This document shows, in pieces, positions 32,139 to 41,500 of a DNA stretch of 64,000 bases. Position 1 is the first letter of the stretch; each line of letters opens with the position of its first letter. The notes beneath the pieces were generated by a model. It was not told where the DNA came from and ran no database searches. It saw only the letters and a program-made list of their open reading frames with translations. Both the position numbers and the translations under genes were made by a program. This DNA is from Bifidobacterium asteroides (GTDB lineage Bacteria; Actinomycetota; Actinomycetes; Actinomycetales; Bifidobacteriaceae), in the NCBI RefSeq assembly GCF_019469425.1, contig NZ_CP048272.1:806001-870000 (forward strand). The letters run 5' to 3'.

Positions 32139-33388
32139 GCATCAAGGAAGGAAAAACAACAATGAAGCAGTCGGTCGCTGATGCGCCCAATGACAGCGGG
32201 ACTCCGCAGGTGGCCACGCTTAAGGCCACCTTGCTGGGCAATGCACGACAATATGGAATCTATCTGGCTCTGGTAGTGGTCATCGCTATCTTCGAAGTGC
32301 TGACTGGGGGGCGTCTGCTCTTCCCCAACAATTTCGTTGCCCTTTTCCAGCAGAATGCCTATGTGCTCATTCTGGCCATCGGCATGCTTATGGTGATCAT
32401 CGGTACGCATATCGATCTGTCTGTGGGCTCCGTGGTGGCTTTCATCGGCGGCATGGGCGCTTTCATGATGAAGAACTGGGGTTTGAACTGGTTTCTGGCT
32501 ATTGCGCTCATGCTTGCGCTCGGGCTCATTGTGGGTATCTGGCAGGGCTTCTGGGTGGCCTACGTTGGCGTACCAGCCTTTGTCACGACCCTTGGTGGAA
32601 TGCTGGTTTTCCGCGGTCTTGCAACTGTGATCGCCGGTGAGTCCATTCCCCTTCGCTCTCGTGAGTTCCGTGCCATCTCCAAGGATTTTCTGCCCAACAT
32701 CTTCGGGTTCTGGTTTGGTTTGGATGTGCTGACCTTGGTCGTTGGGGCAGTGGTCATAGTCTTGGTCATCGTAATGCAGATTCGTCGCCGGTCACATGCA
32801 ATCCGGGTCGGTCTGCAGGCTGAGCCAAAGAGCTGGGTGATCATCAAGTGTGTGCTGGCCACCGCAGTCATTGGGTTTGTAACCTATCTGCTGGCTTCAT
32901 CCGGAAACCAGACTCAGGGCGGCATACCCATCGTGCTGGTCATCATCGCTGTGCTGGTGGGCATTTACTGGTTCGTTCTCAATCGAATGGTGCTGGGACG
33001 CGATATATATGCGGTCGGCGGCAATAGAAAGGCTGCCGTGCTTTCGGGCATCGATACACACAAGGTCGATTTCAAAATATTCCTCAACATGGGGCTGCTT
33101 GCCGCCATCGCCGCCATCATCACTCTGTCCCGACTGGCTTCGGCTACGGCCCAGACCGGTATGGAGTTTGAAATGGACGCCATTGCCGCCTGCTTCATAG
33201 GTGGTGCGGCTGTGGCTGGTGGCGTAGGTACCATCCCCGGTGCCATGGTAGGCGCACTGATCATGGGTGTGCTCAACCAGGGACTGTCGATCATGGGCGC
33301 GGATGCCGCCATTGTGAAGATCATCAAGGGTCTGGTTGTGATTATTGCCGTAGCATACGATTTGATCAGCAAACGCCATAAGAAGTAA
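32135..33388 (+). CDS. Sugar ABC transporter permease, GguB/XylH type
   Basis: Membrane permease of up to 417 residues with ten or so hydrophobic helices (LILAIGMLMVIIGTHIDLSV is the family landmark). Length above 400 with an insert around residues 210-260 fits GguB/XylH rather than the shorter RbsC. ATG 32135 overlaps the ATPase stop; ATG 32162 has a better Shine-Dalgarno (AAGGAAGG about ten bases before) and is a possible alternative. Substrate probably xylose or several pentoses/hexoses, from homology and the xylB neighbour. Confidence 0.9.
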   Translation: MSIKEGKTTMKQSVADAPNDSGTPQVATLKATLLGNARQYGIYLALVVVIAIFEVLTGGRLLFPNNFVALFQQNAYVLILAIGMLMVIIGTHIDLSVGSVVAFIGGMGAFMMKNWGLNWFLAIALMLALGLIVGIWQGFWVAYVGVPAFVTTLGGMLVFRGLATVIAGESIPLRSREFRAISKDFLPNIFGFWFGLDVLTLVVGAVVIVLVIVMQIRRRSHAIRVGLQAEPKSWVIIKCVLATAVIGFVTYLLASSGNQTQGGIPIVLVIIAVLVGIYWFVLNRMVLGRDIYAVGGNRKAAVLSGIDTHKVDFKIFLNMGLLAAIAAIITLSRLASATAQTGMEFEMDAIAACFIGGAAVAGGVGTIPGAMVGALIMGVLNQGLSIMGADAAIVKIIKGLVVIIAVAYDLISKRHKK

Positions 33389-33404
33389 TTGCTGACCTGT
33401 TTGC

Positions 33405-33436
33405 GCCCCGCCTTCTGCAGAGGGCGGGGCCTTGCT
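33405..33436 (+). terminator. Terminator after the GguB-like permease
   Basis: GCCCCGCC (33405-33412) pairs with GGCGGGGC (33423-33430) and is followed by CTTGCTT, a short T-rich tail. Confidence 0.75.
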
Positions 33437-33484
33437 TAAAGCTCGCCATTGATATTCCTCCCCGGCTTTTGCGTGCTCATCCGC

Positions 33485-33495
33485 GGGGGGGGGGG
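33485..33495 (+). repeat. Poly-G tract of 11 bases upstream of a ROK regulator
   Basis: Eleven consecutive G between the permease terminator and the ROK gene, about 100 bases before its likely start. TGTGATACT (33528-33536), an extended -10-like sequence, lies 32 bases downstream, so the run would be near the -35 or upstream region. Confidence 0.9.
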
Positions 33496-33587
33496 CGGTT
33501 AACTTTGCGGATTTTGGCAGGTTCATGTGTGATACTGAAAGGTGGTTTCTGACATGTAGGGCGGTTTTGCCGCCCGGATTTGGAAGG

Positions 33588-34832
33588 ATGATTTCCGTGA
33601 CTGCCCTGCGCTCCATCAATCAGGATGATCTGAGGAACCACAACCTCTCGGTCATCGTTGACACCATTCTGCGGTCGCCTACCTCGCTCAGCAGGGCGGA
33701 TCTGGCCAAGGCCACGGGGCTGACCAAGGCCACCATGTCGCTCCTGGCCGGGCTGCTGCTCAGGAATCGGGTAGTACACGAGGAAGAACCTGAGACTTCG
33801 CAGAGCAGCCATGGCCGACCAAGCACCCCGCTGTCTATCGCACACGGACACTGGGCCGGCCTGGGCCTACAGATCAACACTGATGGCTACGGATGTCTGG
33901 CCATGGATCTGGATGGCACCCTGATCGATTCGGCCTGGGTCAAAGATGATATGCATGAGGCGGAACCCGATCGGGTCTTCTCTGACCTAGAGAAGCTGGC
34001 CAAGCCCATCGAACGCAAGCTGTCCCGTCGGCACTACCGTACAGTGGGTTCGGGTCTCGCCCTGCCTGGTCTGGTCGGCGGCGACACCACCCTGCTCATG
34101 GCCCGCAACCTGGGATGGGAACGTCTGGATCTGCAGGACTTTCCTCTGGTCCGTCGTCTAGCTCCCAGAGTGGGCAACGAGGCGCGTCTGGCAGCCCTTG
34201 CCCAGATTCCCGGCTACGCGGCCCAGCGTCCTGCGGGCGGACATGAGGGGCCGCTTTCGCCCACCGACTCCTTTATTTACATTTCCACTGACATCGGCAT
34301 CGGCGGGGCTGTGGTGCGTCGCGGGGCCGTCGAGACCGGAGACCATGGGTTCGCCGGTGAATTGGGGCATGCCTCGGTGGATCTGAACGGCCCCACCTGC
34401 CGTTGCGGCCGCCGTGGGTGCTTGGAGACCTATGCCGGGCGCAGAGCTCTGGTCGAGGCGGCTGACATCGCCACGGGAGCTGAGGCGGTCACGCCCCAGG
34501 CCATGGAGGAACTCTACCTGCGCTGGCAGCAGGGCGATGCCAAGGCCGTCGATGCCATCGACCGTGGGCTCGATGCCATGATCTCGGTCATCGCCTCAGC
34601 CATCAATATTGTCGACGTGGATACGGTCATCCTAGGGGGATTCTGGTCACACTTCGGAGGGAACTTGGCCCAGCGTTTGCAGGATCGGCTCAATCAGCTG
34701 ACCCTGGGCCGGGATGCCGTGGACATTCGGGTGCTCATCCCCACCCAGGCGGACTATCCGGCCCTCAAGGGAGCAGCCTTGGTAGGCCTGCGCCGCTTCA
34801 TCGACGATCCGCTGGATTTCTTCGAGGATTGA
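33588..34832 (+). CDS. ROK-family transcriptional regulator
   Basis: XylR/NagC-type regulator of about 414 residues: winged helix (SRADLAKATGLTKATMSLLAG) at residues about 30-70, then a ROK domain with VGSGLALPGLVGGDTTLL and the zinc motif CRCGRRGCLETYAG. GGAAGG directly abuts ATG 33588 and is nine bases from the in-frame GTG at 33597, which may be the true start. Sitting behind the sugar transporter and near xylB, it is a reasonable candidate for a xylose-responsive repressor. Its upstream region holds an 11-G run that may vary in length. Confidence 0.85.
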   Translation: MISVTALRSINQDDLRNHNLSVIVDTILRSPTSLSRADLAKATGLTKATMSLLAGLLLRNRVVHEEEPETSQSSHGRPSTPLSIAHGHWAGLGLQINTDGYGCLAMDLDGTLIDSAWVKDDMHEAEPDRVFSDLEKLAKPIERKLSRRHYRTVGSGLALPGLVGGDTTLLMARNLGWERLDLQDFPLVRRLAPRVGNEARLAALAQIPGYAAQRPAGGHEGPLSPTDSFIYISTDIGIGGAVVRRGAVETGDHGFAGELGHASVDLNGPTCRCGRRGCLETYAGRRALVEAADIATGAEAVTPQAMEELYLRWQQGDAKAVDAIDRGLDAMISVIASAINIVDVDTVILGGFWSHFGGNLAQRLQDRLNQLTLGRDAVDIRVLIPTQADYPALKGAALVGLRRFIDDPLDFFED

Positions 34833-34878
34833 TGCGTCAAGGACTGAGCTGTCCAAGGGTGCAATGGCCGGCCTGAGA

Positions 34879-35415
34879 CTAGTCGGAATTTGCGGGCAGC
34901 TCCCTGCCGCCAACCCTGAAGAGGGTGCGGGCGTCTCCGCCCTGCAGGCGTTCCAGATAGGTTCGAGCTCGAGCCATGCGTTCGACAGTGGTCTGGGTCA
35001 GCGGGGCTGGGAGTCGATCGGGGTCGAACCAGCCGACCGACAGGCTCTCTTCGTCACCCACAAAGGGGTCGGTGTTGCCGCTGGGGTCAGGCTGACAGAT
35101 GAACAGATGATCCATGTACATGGTCCGGTCGCCGTTGGCATAGGTGATCACCTCTTGGGAGGATGTGACTGCCGCCAGGTCGGTGACGATCACATCCACC
35201 CCGGTCTCCTCCTTGACTTCGCGGACCACGGTGTCAGCTGGCTCTTCGCCCGGTTCGTTGATTCCGTAGACCAGGGCCCACTGGCCGGTGTCAGAACGTC
35301 GACCCAGAAGGAGCCGGCCCTGGTCATCGCTGACGAAGGCCGTCACACCGTTCAGCCAGAGCAGGTCATGACCTATGGACCGGCGCAGTTTGAGCACGAA
35401 GTCAGGGGTGGGCAT
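34879..35415 (-). CDS. NUDIX hydrolase
   Basis: 178-residue pyrophosphohydrolase. The Nudix box is complete: G-x5-E followed by seven residues and REVKEETGV. It hydrolyses a nucleoside diphosphate-linked compound; the exact substrate cannot be read from sequence. LLGRRSDTGQWALVYG precedes the box. It lies 3 bases after the aminopeptidase P gene on the same strand, forming a two-gene unit. Confidence 0.88.
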   Translation of the reverse strand: MPTPDFVLKLRRSIGHDLLWLNGVTAFVSDDQGRLLLGRRSDTGQWALVYGINEPGEEPADTVVREVKEETGVDVIVTDLAAVTSSQEVITYANGDRTMYMDHLFICQPDPSGNTDPFVGDEESLSVGWFDPDRLPAPLTQTTVERMARARTYLERLQGGDARTLFRVGGRELPANSD

Positions 35416-35418
35416 ACA

Positions 35419-37020
35419 TCAGTCCCGGTCCGGGCCGGCAAGAGCAGCCCGCTGCTTCATCCAGGCCTCCACCTCTTCGACGGTCTTGGGGATGCTTGCA
35501 GACAGCCACTGGGGTCCCTGCTCGGTCATGAGCACGTCGTCCTCCACACGCACCCCGATGCCCCGGAACTCCGGGGGCACCAGCAGGTCGTTCTCCTTGA
35601 AGTAGAGTCCGGGTTCGATGGTGAAGATCATCCCGGGGGTGATGGAGGCGCCCTGATATGACTCGTATCGGGCTTCGGCGCAGTCATGCACGTCCAGACC
35701 CAGGTGATGGGCACAGCCGCAGGCGTGCCAGCGGCGGTGCTGCTGGCCCTGAGGGGAGAGGGACTCCTCCACGCTGACCTTGAGAATGCCCCACTCGTGC
35801 AGGGTCTGGGCCAGTACCCGCATGACAGCATGGTGGATGTCCGAGTAGGTGGCTCCGGGCCTAGCGGCTTCAAAGCCGGCCTGCTGGGCCTTGAGCACGG
35901 TCTGGTATATACGTTTCTGCAGGGGGCTGAAGGTGCCGCCTACGGGGAAAGTGCGAGTGATGTCGGCTGTGTAGAGGCTGTTGACCTCCACGCCCGCATC
36001 GATCAGGAGCAGGTCGCCCTTCTGGACTGTCCCGTCGTTGCGCATCCAGTGCAGGATGGGGGCATGCCTGCCCGAGGCGATGATGGACCCGTAGCCCACG
36101 TCATTGCCTTTCTCGCGGGCGTTGGCGTTGAAGACGCCCTCCAGCATCCGTTCGGAGCGGGGACGGCCCACCACCTGGGGCAAGTGGGTAAGAATTCGGT
36201 CGAACCCATCCTTGGTGGCGGCGATGGCCTTGCGCATCTCGCCCACCTCATAGTCGTCCTTGATCATGCGGGCCTCGGAGGTGAACTCTTCGAGCTTGTC
36301 GTCGGCTTCCTCATTGCGGTCCGGGCCGCCGATGCCATTGGCCTTGCGGGCTGCCTCCACCTGGTTCAGGACCTCCTGGTCGGCGGTGCGGATCACACGC
36401 AGCCTGACCGCTCCCTGGTCCGGCCCCAGATCCTTGGCAATGGCATCAGGGAAAGCGGCGATGTCCCTGGTGGGGATGCCGGTCATGATGGCCAGCTCCC
36501 GCAGTCCGGCTCGAGGACCCACCCAGTACTCCCCGTACTGAGAGGAACGGTAGTAGTCGCGGGTGGACTGATCGGCCCGGGGATGGACGAAGAGCTCAGG
36601 GGTGTGGGTCAGGCCTTTGGCGGCCTCCGGACTGTCGGGGTCCACTGGGTCCAGGACCAGGATGGCTCCTGGCTCATAGTCCTCGCCCAGGCCCGTGTAG
36701 TAGGCGAAGGTGGTGTCTGGGCGGAAGGCGTAGTCGTTATCGTTGTTTCGAGTCTTGTAGGATCCGGCAGGGATGACCAGTCGTTCGCCGGGGAAACGCC
36801 GGCCCAGCTCACGCAGGCGGCGTCCGGTGTATTTGCTGGACTCCAGCGGCTCTATCTGAGGCTCCTGGGCCTGCCAGCCGGTGGTCATGAACTCTTGGAA
36901 GGCGGGGGAGTTGGGGCGCAGGGTGCGGTTGTTCACTCGGTCTTCCATGTTCTGCTCATCCAGGTCCACATTCTTGGGATCGGTGTCTCCTTGTAGATGC
37001 TCCTGCGCGGATGCGGTCAC
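35419..37020 (-). CDS. pepP: Xaa-Pro aminopeptidase (aminopeptidase P, M24B)
   Basis: Cytoplasmic metallopeptidase removing N-terminal residues before proline. The protein of about 533 residues has an N-terminal AMP_N domain (RRFPGERLVIPAG, AFRPDTTFAYYTGLGED) and a pita-bread catalytic domain with metal ligands in LLLIDAGVEVNSLYTADITR, CAHHLGLDVHD and MIFTIEPGLYF. The GTG at 37020 is preferred because AAGGAGG lies seven bases before it; the longer frame to 37182 runs into the folC promoter region. Divergent from folC. Confidence 0.9.
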   Translation of the reverse strand: MTASAQEHLQGDTDPKNVDLDEQNMEDRVNNRTLRPNSPAFQEFMTTGWQAQEPQIEPLESSKYTGRRLRELGRRFPGERLVIPAGSYKTRNNDNDYAFRPDTTFAYYTGLGEDYEPGAILVLDPVDPDSPEAAKGLTHTPELFVHPRADQSTRDYYRSSQYGEYWVGPRAGLRELAIMTGIPTRDIAAFPDAIAKDLGPDQGAVRLRVIRTADQEVLNQVEAARKANGIGGPDRNEEADDKLEEFTSEARMIKDDYEVGEMRKAIAATKDGFDRILTHLPQVVGRPRSERMLEGVFNANAREKGNDVGYGSIIASGRHAPILHWMRNDGTVQKGDLLLIDAGVEVNSLYTADITRTFPVGGTFSPLQKRIYQTVLKAQQAGFEAARPGATYSDIHHAVMRVLAQTLHEWGILKVSVEESLSPQGQQHRRWHACGCAHHLGLDVHDCAEARYESYQGASITPGMIFTIEPGLYFKENDLLVPPEFRGIGVRVEDDVLMTEQGPQWLSASIPKTVEEVEAWMKQRAALAGPDRD

Positions 37021-37175
37021 GTCCAGCCTCCTTGAAATTCCGGTTCTGACTATGTTGGTTCCATGGTAGTGCGTTCGACCGATGTGACAGTCGGCTGTTC
37101 CGGCCCTCAATCGGGGTCGGTCGCGCATAGAATAGGCGGGAAGCATCCACAGCCAGCAGGAGGCGCAGGCAGAAT

Positions 37176-38597
37176 ATGTCATTCGAACACCCCAACAGCA
37201 AGGGTCAGAATATTCGGGATGTCGAGCGGGCCATCATGGCGCGTCCCGCCGAGCACGACAGCCCCAACCTGGACTTGGACAGGATGGGGATGATGCTGGA
37301 CCTGCTGGGCCACCCGGAGCACAGCTTCCGGGTCATCCACGTCACCGGGACCAACGGCAAGGGGTCCACGGCGCGGATGGCCGAGGCTCTGGTGCGGGCT
37401 TACGGTCTGCGCACCGGGCTCTATACATCGCCGCACTTGGAGCGGATCAATGAACGAATCGCCATCGACGGTCAGGAGCTCTCAGATGAGGACTTCGTAG
37501 ACCTTTACCAGCAGATCGAGGATTTCATCGCCATGGTGGACGACCGCTTTGCCCAGCAGGGTAGGGCTCCCATGAGCTTTTTCGAGGTCCTGACCGCCAT
37601 GGCCGTCTGGGCCTTCGCCGACGCCCCTGTGGACGTGGCCATCGTCGAGGTGGGGATGGGCGGCCGCTGGGATGCCACCAACGTCCTTGATGGCGATGCC
37701 GCCATTATCGGGCCGGTGGACATGGATCATATGCAGTGGCTTGGGGATACGGTCGAGCAGATAGCAGGCGAGAAGGCCGGGATCATCAAGCCCAAGTCCA
37801 CGGTCATCGTCGGCGCCCAGCCTCATGAGGAGGCCGTCATGCCCATTATCGAGCAGGCCGTGCGCGAGCAGGGCGCCCCTACTCTGCTGAGGGACGGCAA
37901 CGAGCTGGAGGTGGTATCCCGTATGCCCGCAGTGGGCGGCCAGGTGGCCACGCTGCGTACGCCGCAGGGACTCTACAAGGATGTGCCCATTGACAAGTTC
38001 GGTGAGCATCAGGCCCACAACGCGCTGGCAGCCCTGGCTGCGGCTGAGACGGTCGTCCCCGTCAACGGGGCCCTGGACCAGGATCTGGTGGCCGAGGCCT
38101 TGAGCCAGGTGCGCATCCCCGGACGGATCGAGCAGGTACGCACCTCGCCCACCATCATCATCGATGGTGGGCACAACTTGAACGCGGCCCAGTCCCTGCG
38201 CTCGGCCATCGAGGAGAACTACGACTTCAAGCAGCTGGTGGGTGTGATTTCCATGATGGCTGACAAGCAGGTGGAGGACTATCTGGGCCTGCTGGAGCCC
38301 GTGTTGGACAGCGTCGTGGTCACCGAGAACTCCTGGAAGGGCCGAGTCATGCCGGCCGAAGATTTGGAACGAATCGCTGTGCGGGTCTTCGGCCCCGACA
38401 GGGTGGTCCGGCGCGACCGGATGCCTGATGCCATCCAGGCGGCTGTCGACATGGTTGACAGCGAGGATCAGACCGGGGTGGGCTATGGCCGCGGTGTACT
38501 GATTTGCGGCAGCTTCGTCACCGCCGGCGATGCCCGCACCCTGCTGGCCGAGCGTCCCAATCCCGATCTGGCCAAACCTAAGGCGGAGCGCGCCTGA
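37176..38597 (+). CDS. folC: Bifunctional folylpolyglutamate/dihydrofolate synthase
   Basis: Adds glutamates to folate (and may make dihydrofolate). Mur-ligase fold, 473 residues: P-loop VTGTNGKGST, then LYTSPHLERINERI, VGMGGRWDATNVL, and the C-terminal domain near IIDGGHNLNAAQSL. AGGAGGCGCAGG lies upstream of the ATG. The stop codon overlaps the smc start (TGATG), so the two genes are coupled. Confidence 0.95.
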   Translation: MSFEHPNSKGQNIRDVERAIMARPAEHDSPNLDLDRMGMMLDLLGHPEHSFRVIHVTGTNGKGSTARMAEALVRAYGLRTGLYTSPHLERINERIAIDGQELSDEDFVDLYQQIEDFIAMVDDRFAQQGRAPMSFFEVLTAMAVWAFADAPVDVAIVEVGMGGRWDATNVLDGDAAIIGPVDMDHMQWLGDTVEQIAGEKAGIIKPKSTVIVGAQPHEEAVMPIIEQAVREQGAPTLLRDGNELEVVSRMPAVGGQVATLRTPQGLYKDVPIDKFGEHQAHNALAALAAAETVVPVNGALDQDLVAEALSQVRIPGRIEQVRTSPTIIIDGGHNLNAAQSLRSAIEENYDFKQLVGVISMMADKQVEDYLGLLEPVLDSVVVTENSWKGRVMPAEDLERIAVRVFGPDRVVRRDRMPDAIQAAVDMVDSEDQTGVGYGRGVLICGSFVTAGDARTLLAERPNPDLAKPKAERA

Positions 38598-41500
38598 TGT
38601 ATCTCAAGGAGCTGACCCTCAAGGGCTTCAAGTCCTTCGCCTCGGCCACCACCCTGCGCTTCGAGCCGGGCATCACCGCTGTGGTGGGCCCCAACGGATC
38701 AGGCAAATCCAACATCGTCGACGCCCTGGCCTGGGTCATGGGCGAGCAGGGGGCCAAGAGCCTCCGCGGCGGATCCATGGAGGATGTCATCTTCGCCGGC
38801 ACCTCCTCCAGGCCGCCACTGGGCCGGGCTCAGGTCACCCTAACCATCGATAACACTGATCGGACCTTGGACATCGACTACACCGAGGTGACCATCAGCC
38901 GAACCATCTACCGCAATGGCGGGTCCGAATACGCCATCAACGGATCCGACTGCCGCCTACTGGACATCCAGGAACTGCTCAGCGACACCGGGCTGGGCCA
39001 GCAGATGCATGTGATTGTCGGCCAGGGGCGGCTGGATGCCATTCTGCGAGCTGATCCGGCAGGTCACCGTGCCTTCATCGAGGAGGCGGCCGGCATCCTC
39101 AAACACCGCAAGCGCAAGGAACGGGCCCTGCACAAGCTGGCCAACACCGAAGCCAACCTGTCCCGTCTGGATGACCTGATCGGCGAGATTCATCGGCAGC
39201 TGGGGCCGCTTGGCCGCCAGGCCAAGGTCTCCCGCCGGGCCGACATGATCCAGGTCAGCCTGCGGGACGCCCAGGCCCGCATCCATGCCGACGACGCCTT
39301 GACCTCGCAAAAAAAGCTGGAGGATCTGCGCTCGCAGATGGCCCGGACCAGGGAACGGCTGGCTCGCGGGCAGGATGATCTGACCAGGGTCAAGCTCCGC
39401 ATTGAACAGCTGGAGGGGCTGGACCGACGGTCCAGTCCGGCCTTGGAGGCAGTCAACCAGCAATGGAACGACCTGACCAAGCTGGGTGAGCGAGCCGGTT
39501 CCTTGGCATCATTGGCCAGGGAGCGCAGCCGTTCATTGGAGGCCAGTATGGTGACCGATCAGGGGCAGGACCCCGGGTTGCTCAGGCGGAGGGCCGACGA
39601 GCTCAAGGGCCAGGCCGATCAGACGGAGGGCCAGGTTGGAGCCGACCGGATCGCCCTGGATGGCTGTGTCCAAGCCCGTGCGGATCTGGAGCGGCGGCTG
39701 GCCGCTCACCGGCAGACCATGACCGAGCTACGGCAGGCGGCCAGAAAGCGGCAGGCTCGGCTGGGCGACCTGGCGCAGCTGGTGGCCAAGGAGGACTCGG
39801 CCCTCGAACTATCCAGACAGCGCGAGCATGATCTGACCCGTCAGCAGGATCAGGCCAGAGAGGGCCTGGAGCGGGCCAGGAACAGGGTGCGGGACCTGGA
39901 TAACCAGGAGGAAAGTCCCGACCAGGACGGCAGACAAGCCCTGGACCAGGCAGGTAAGGTCAGGGACCAGGCCCGCAGCAGGCTCAACGACCTTCAGGAG
40001 CACGAGCGACGAATCCAGTCCGATGCCATATCGGCCCAGGCCAAGGCCGATGCCCTGGCGGACACGCTGGACCATCGCGGCGCTGGCGAGGCCCTGTCCC
40101 AGGCGGGGGATACGGCCCTGCTGGGTGTGCTGACCGACTTCGTCCAAGTGGAGGAGGGCTGGGAGGAGCCCCTGGCCCAGGCCTTGCACGACTACGCCTC
40201 GGCCTTGGTGGCCAAGGATGGTCAGACGGTCGACCAGACCCTGGAACGAGCCCGCCGAGACCGTCTTGGACGCGCAGCGCTGATCTCAGCATCAGGCCCG
40301 CTCAAGGGGGCAGACATGAAGCCCGGAGACGGCCCCTGGAGGTCGGCTGCCGACCTGGTGGCCCTGCGGAAGCATCCTGCCGATCCTGAATGGGCCCAAG
40401 GGGTGCTGGCTGCCGTCCGCAGCCTGCTGGCCTCTACAGCTGCCGTCAATGACGCTGATCAGGCCCGCCGCGCCTTGGAAGACGGATGGCAGCAGGCGTT
40501 GACCCGCCTGGGCGACCTCTATGACCGGGCAGGTGCTGTAGGCGGATCCGCTCTGGCAACTAGTGACTTGGCGCTGACTGCGCGCAGGGATAAGGCCCTG
40601 GCACAGGTAGAGGCCCTCCAGGAGGAATCCCAGGCACTGCAGCCGCAGATGGAAGCGGCCCGTGCCGCCCTTGAGCAGGCTGAGCAGAAGCTGCAGGAGG
40701 CGCGCAACAAGTGCACCGAGGCCCGGGTCAAGGCTGAGCAGACAACCCGGGAGCTGGCGGCAGCTCACAAGGAGTCGGATCGAGCCCAGGCCGGGGTCAA
40801 GGATCTGGATGACCGGCTGGCTCAGGTGCGCGACCAGGTGCGCACGCACGAACTCAAACTGGAGGACCTCAAGGCAGGCCTGGCCCGTGCCCAGGAGGAC
40901 AGGGAATCTGATTCTGATGACCCGGAGGGCATGGAAGACCGACAGCATGAATTGGAGACGGCTCTGGACCAGGCCCGCACTGCCGAGATGGAGGCCAAGC
41001 TGTCCTGGACCGAGAGCGACCGGCGGCATGCCTCCTTGCTGCGGCAGATCGATCTGCTGCAAGATCAGGCCGATCAGGCTGAACGCCGCCGTCAGCGAAT
41101 AGGAGAGGAGAACCGTCGTCGCAAGGCCGGCATGGCCTCCCTGGGGCTGATCGCGCTCAGGGCCGACCTGCTGGCCCAGCTGATCAAGGGGAGGATGGAG
41201 CGCGCGGCCCGCCGCCGGGATCAGCTCAAGGCCAAGGCTTCGGCCCACGACAAGGAGCTGACCGATCTGCGGGCCGACAGGGACGCTCTGGAACCCAAGG
41301 TGGCCGGTCTTCGGCAGGATGAGCACGGTCTGGATCTGGATCGGGAGCGCCTGGCCGGCGAGGACGGCCGCCTACGTCAGCGCATTCAGGATGATCTGGG
41401 CATGGAGCCGGGGGAGTTGATCCGCGAATACGGCCCTGACCGTCCGGTTCCCGTCCTGGATGACGAGGGCAATCCGGTGCCTCTGGACCAGGATGCGGCG

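Noticed and set aside
35686-36996. 436-codon plus-strand frame opposite aminopeptidase P
   Set aside because: Antisense shadow, Gly/Val-rich without motifs.
40292-41326. 344-codon minus-strand frame inside smc
   Set aside because: Leucine/glutamine-rich antisense of the coiled coil; not a gene.
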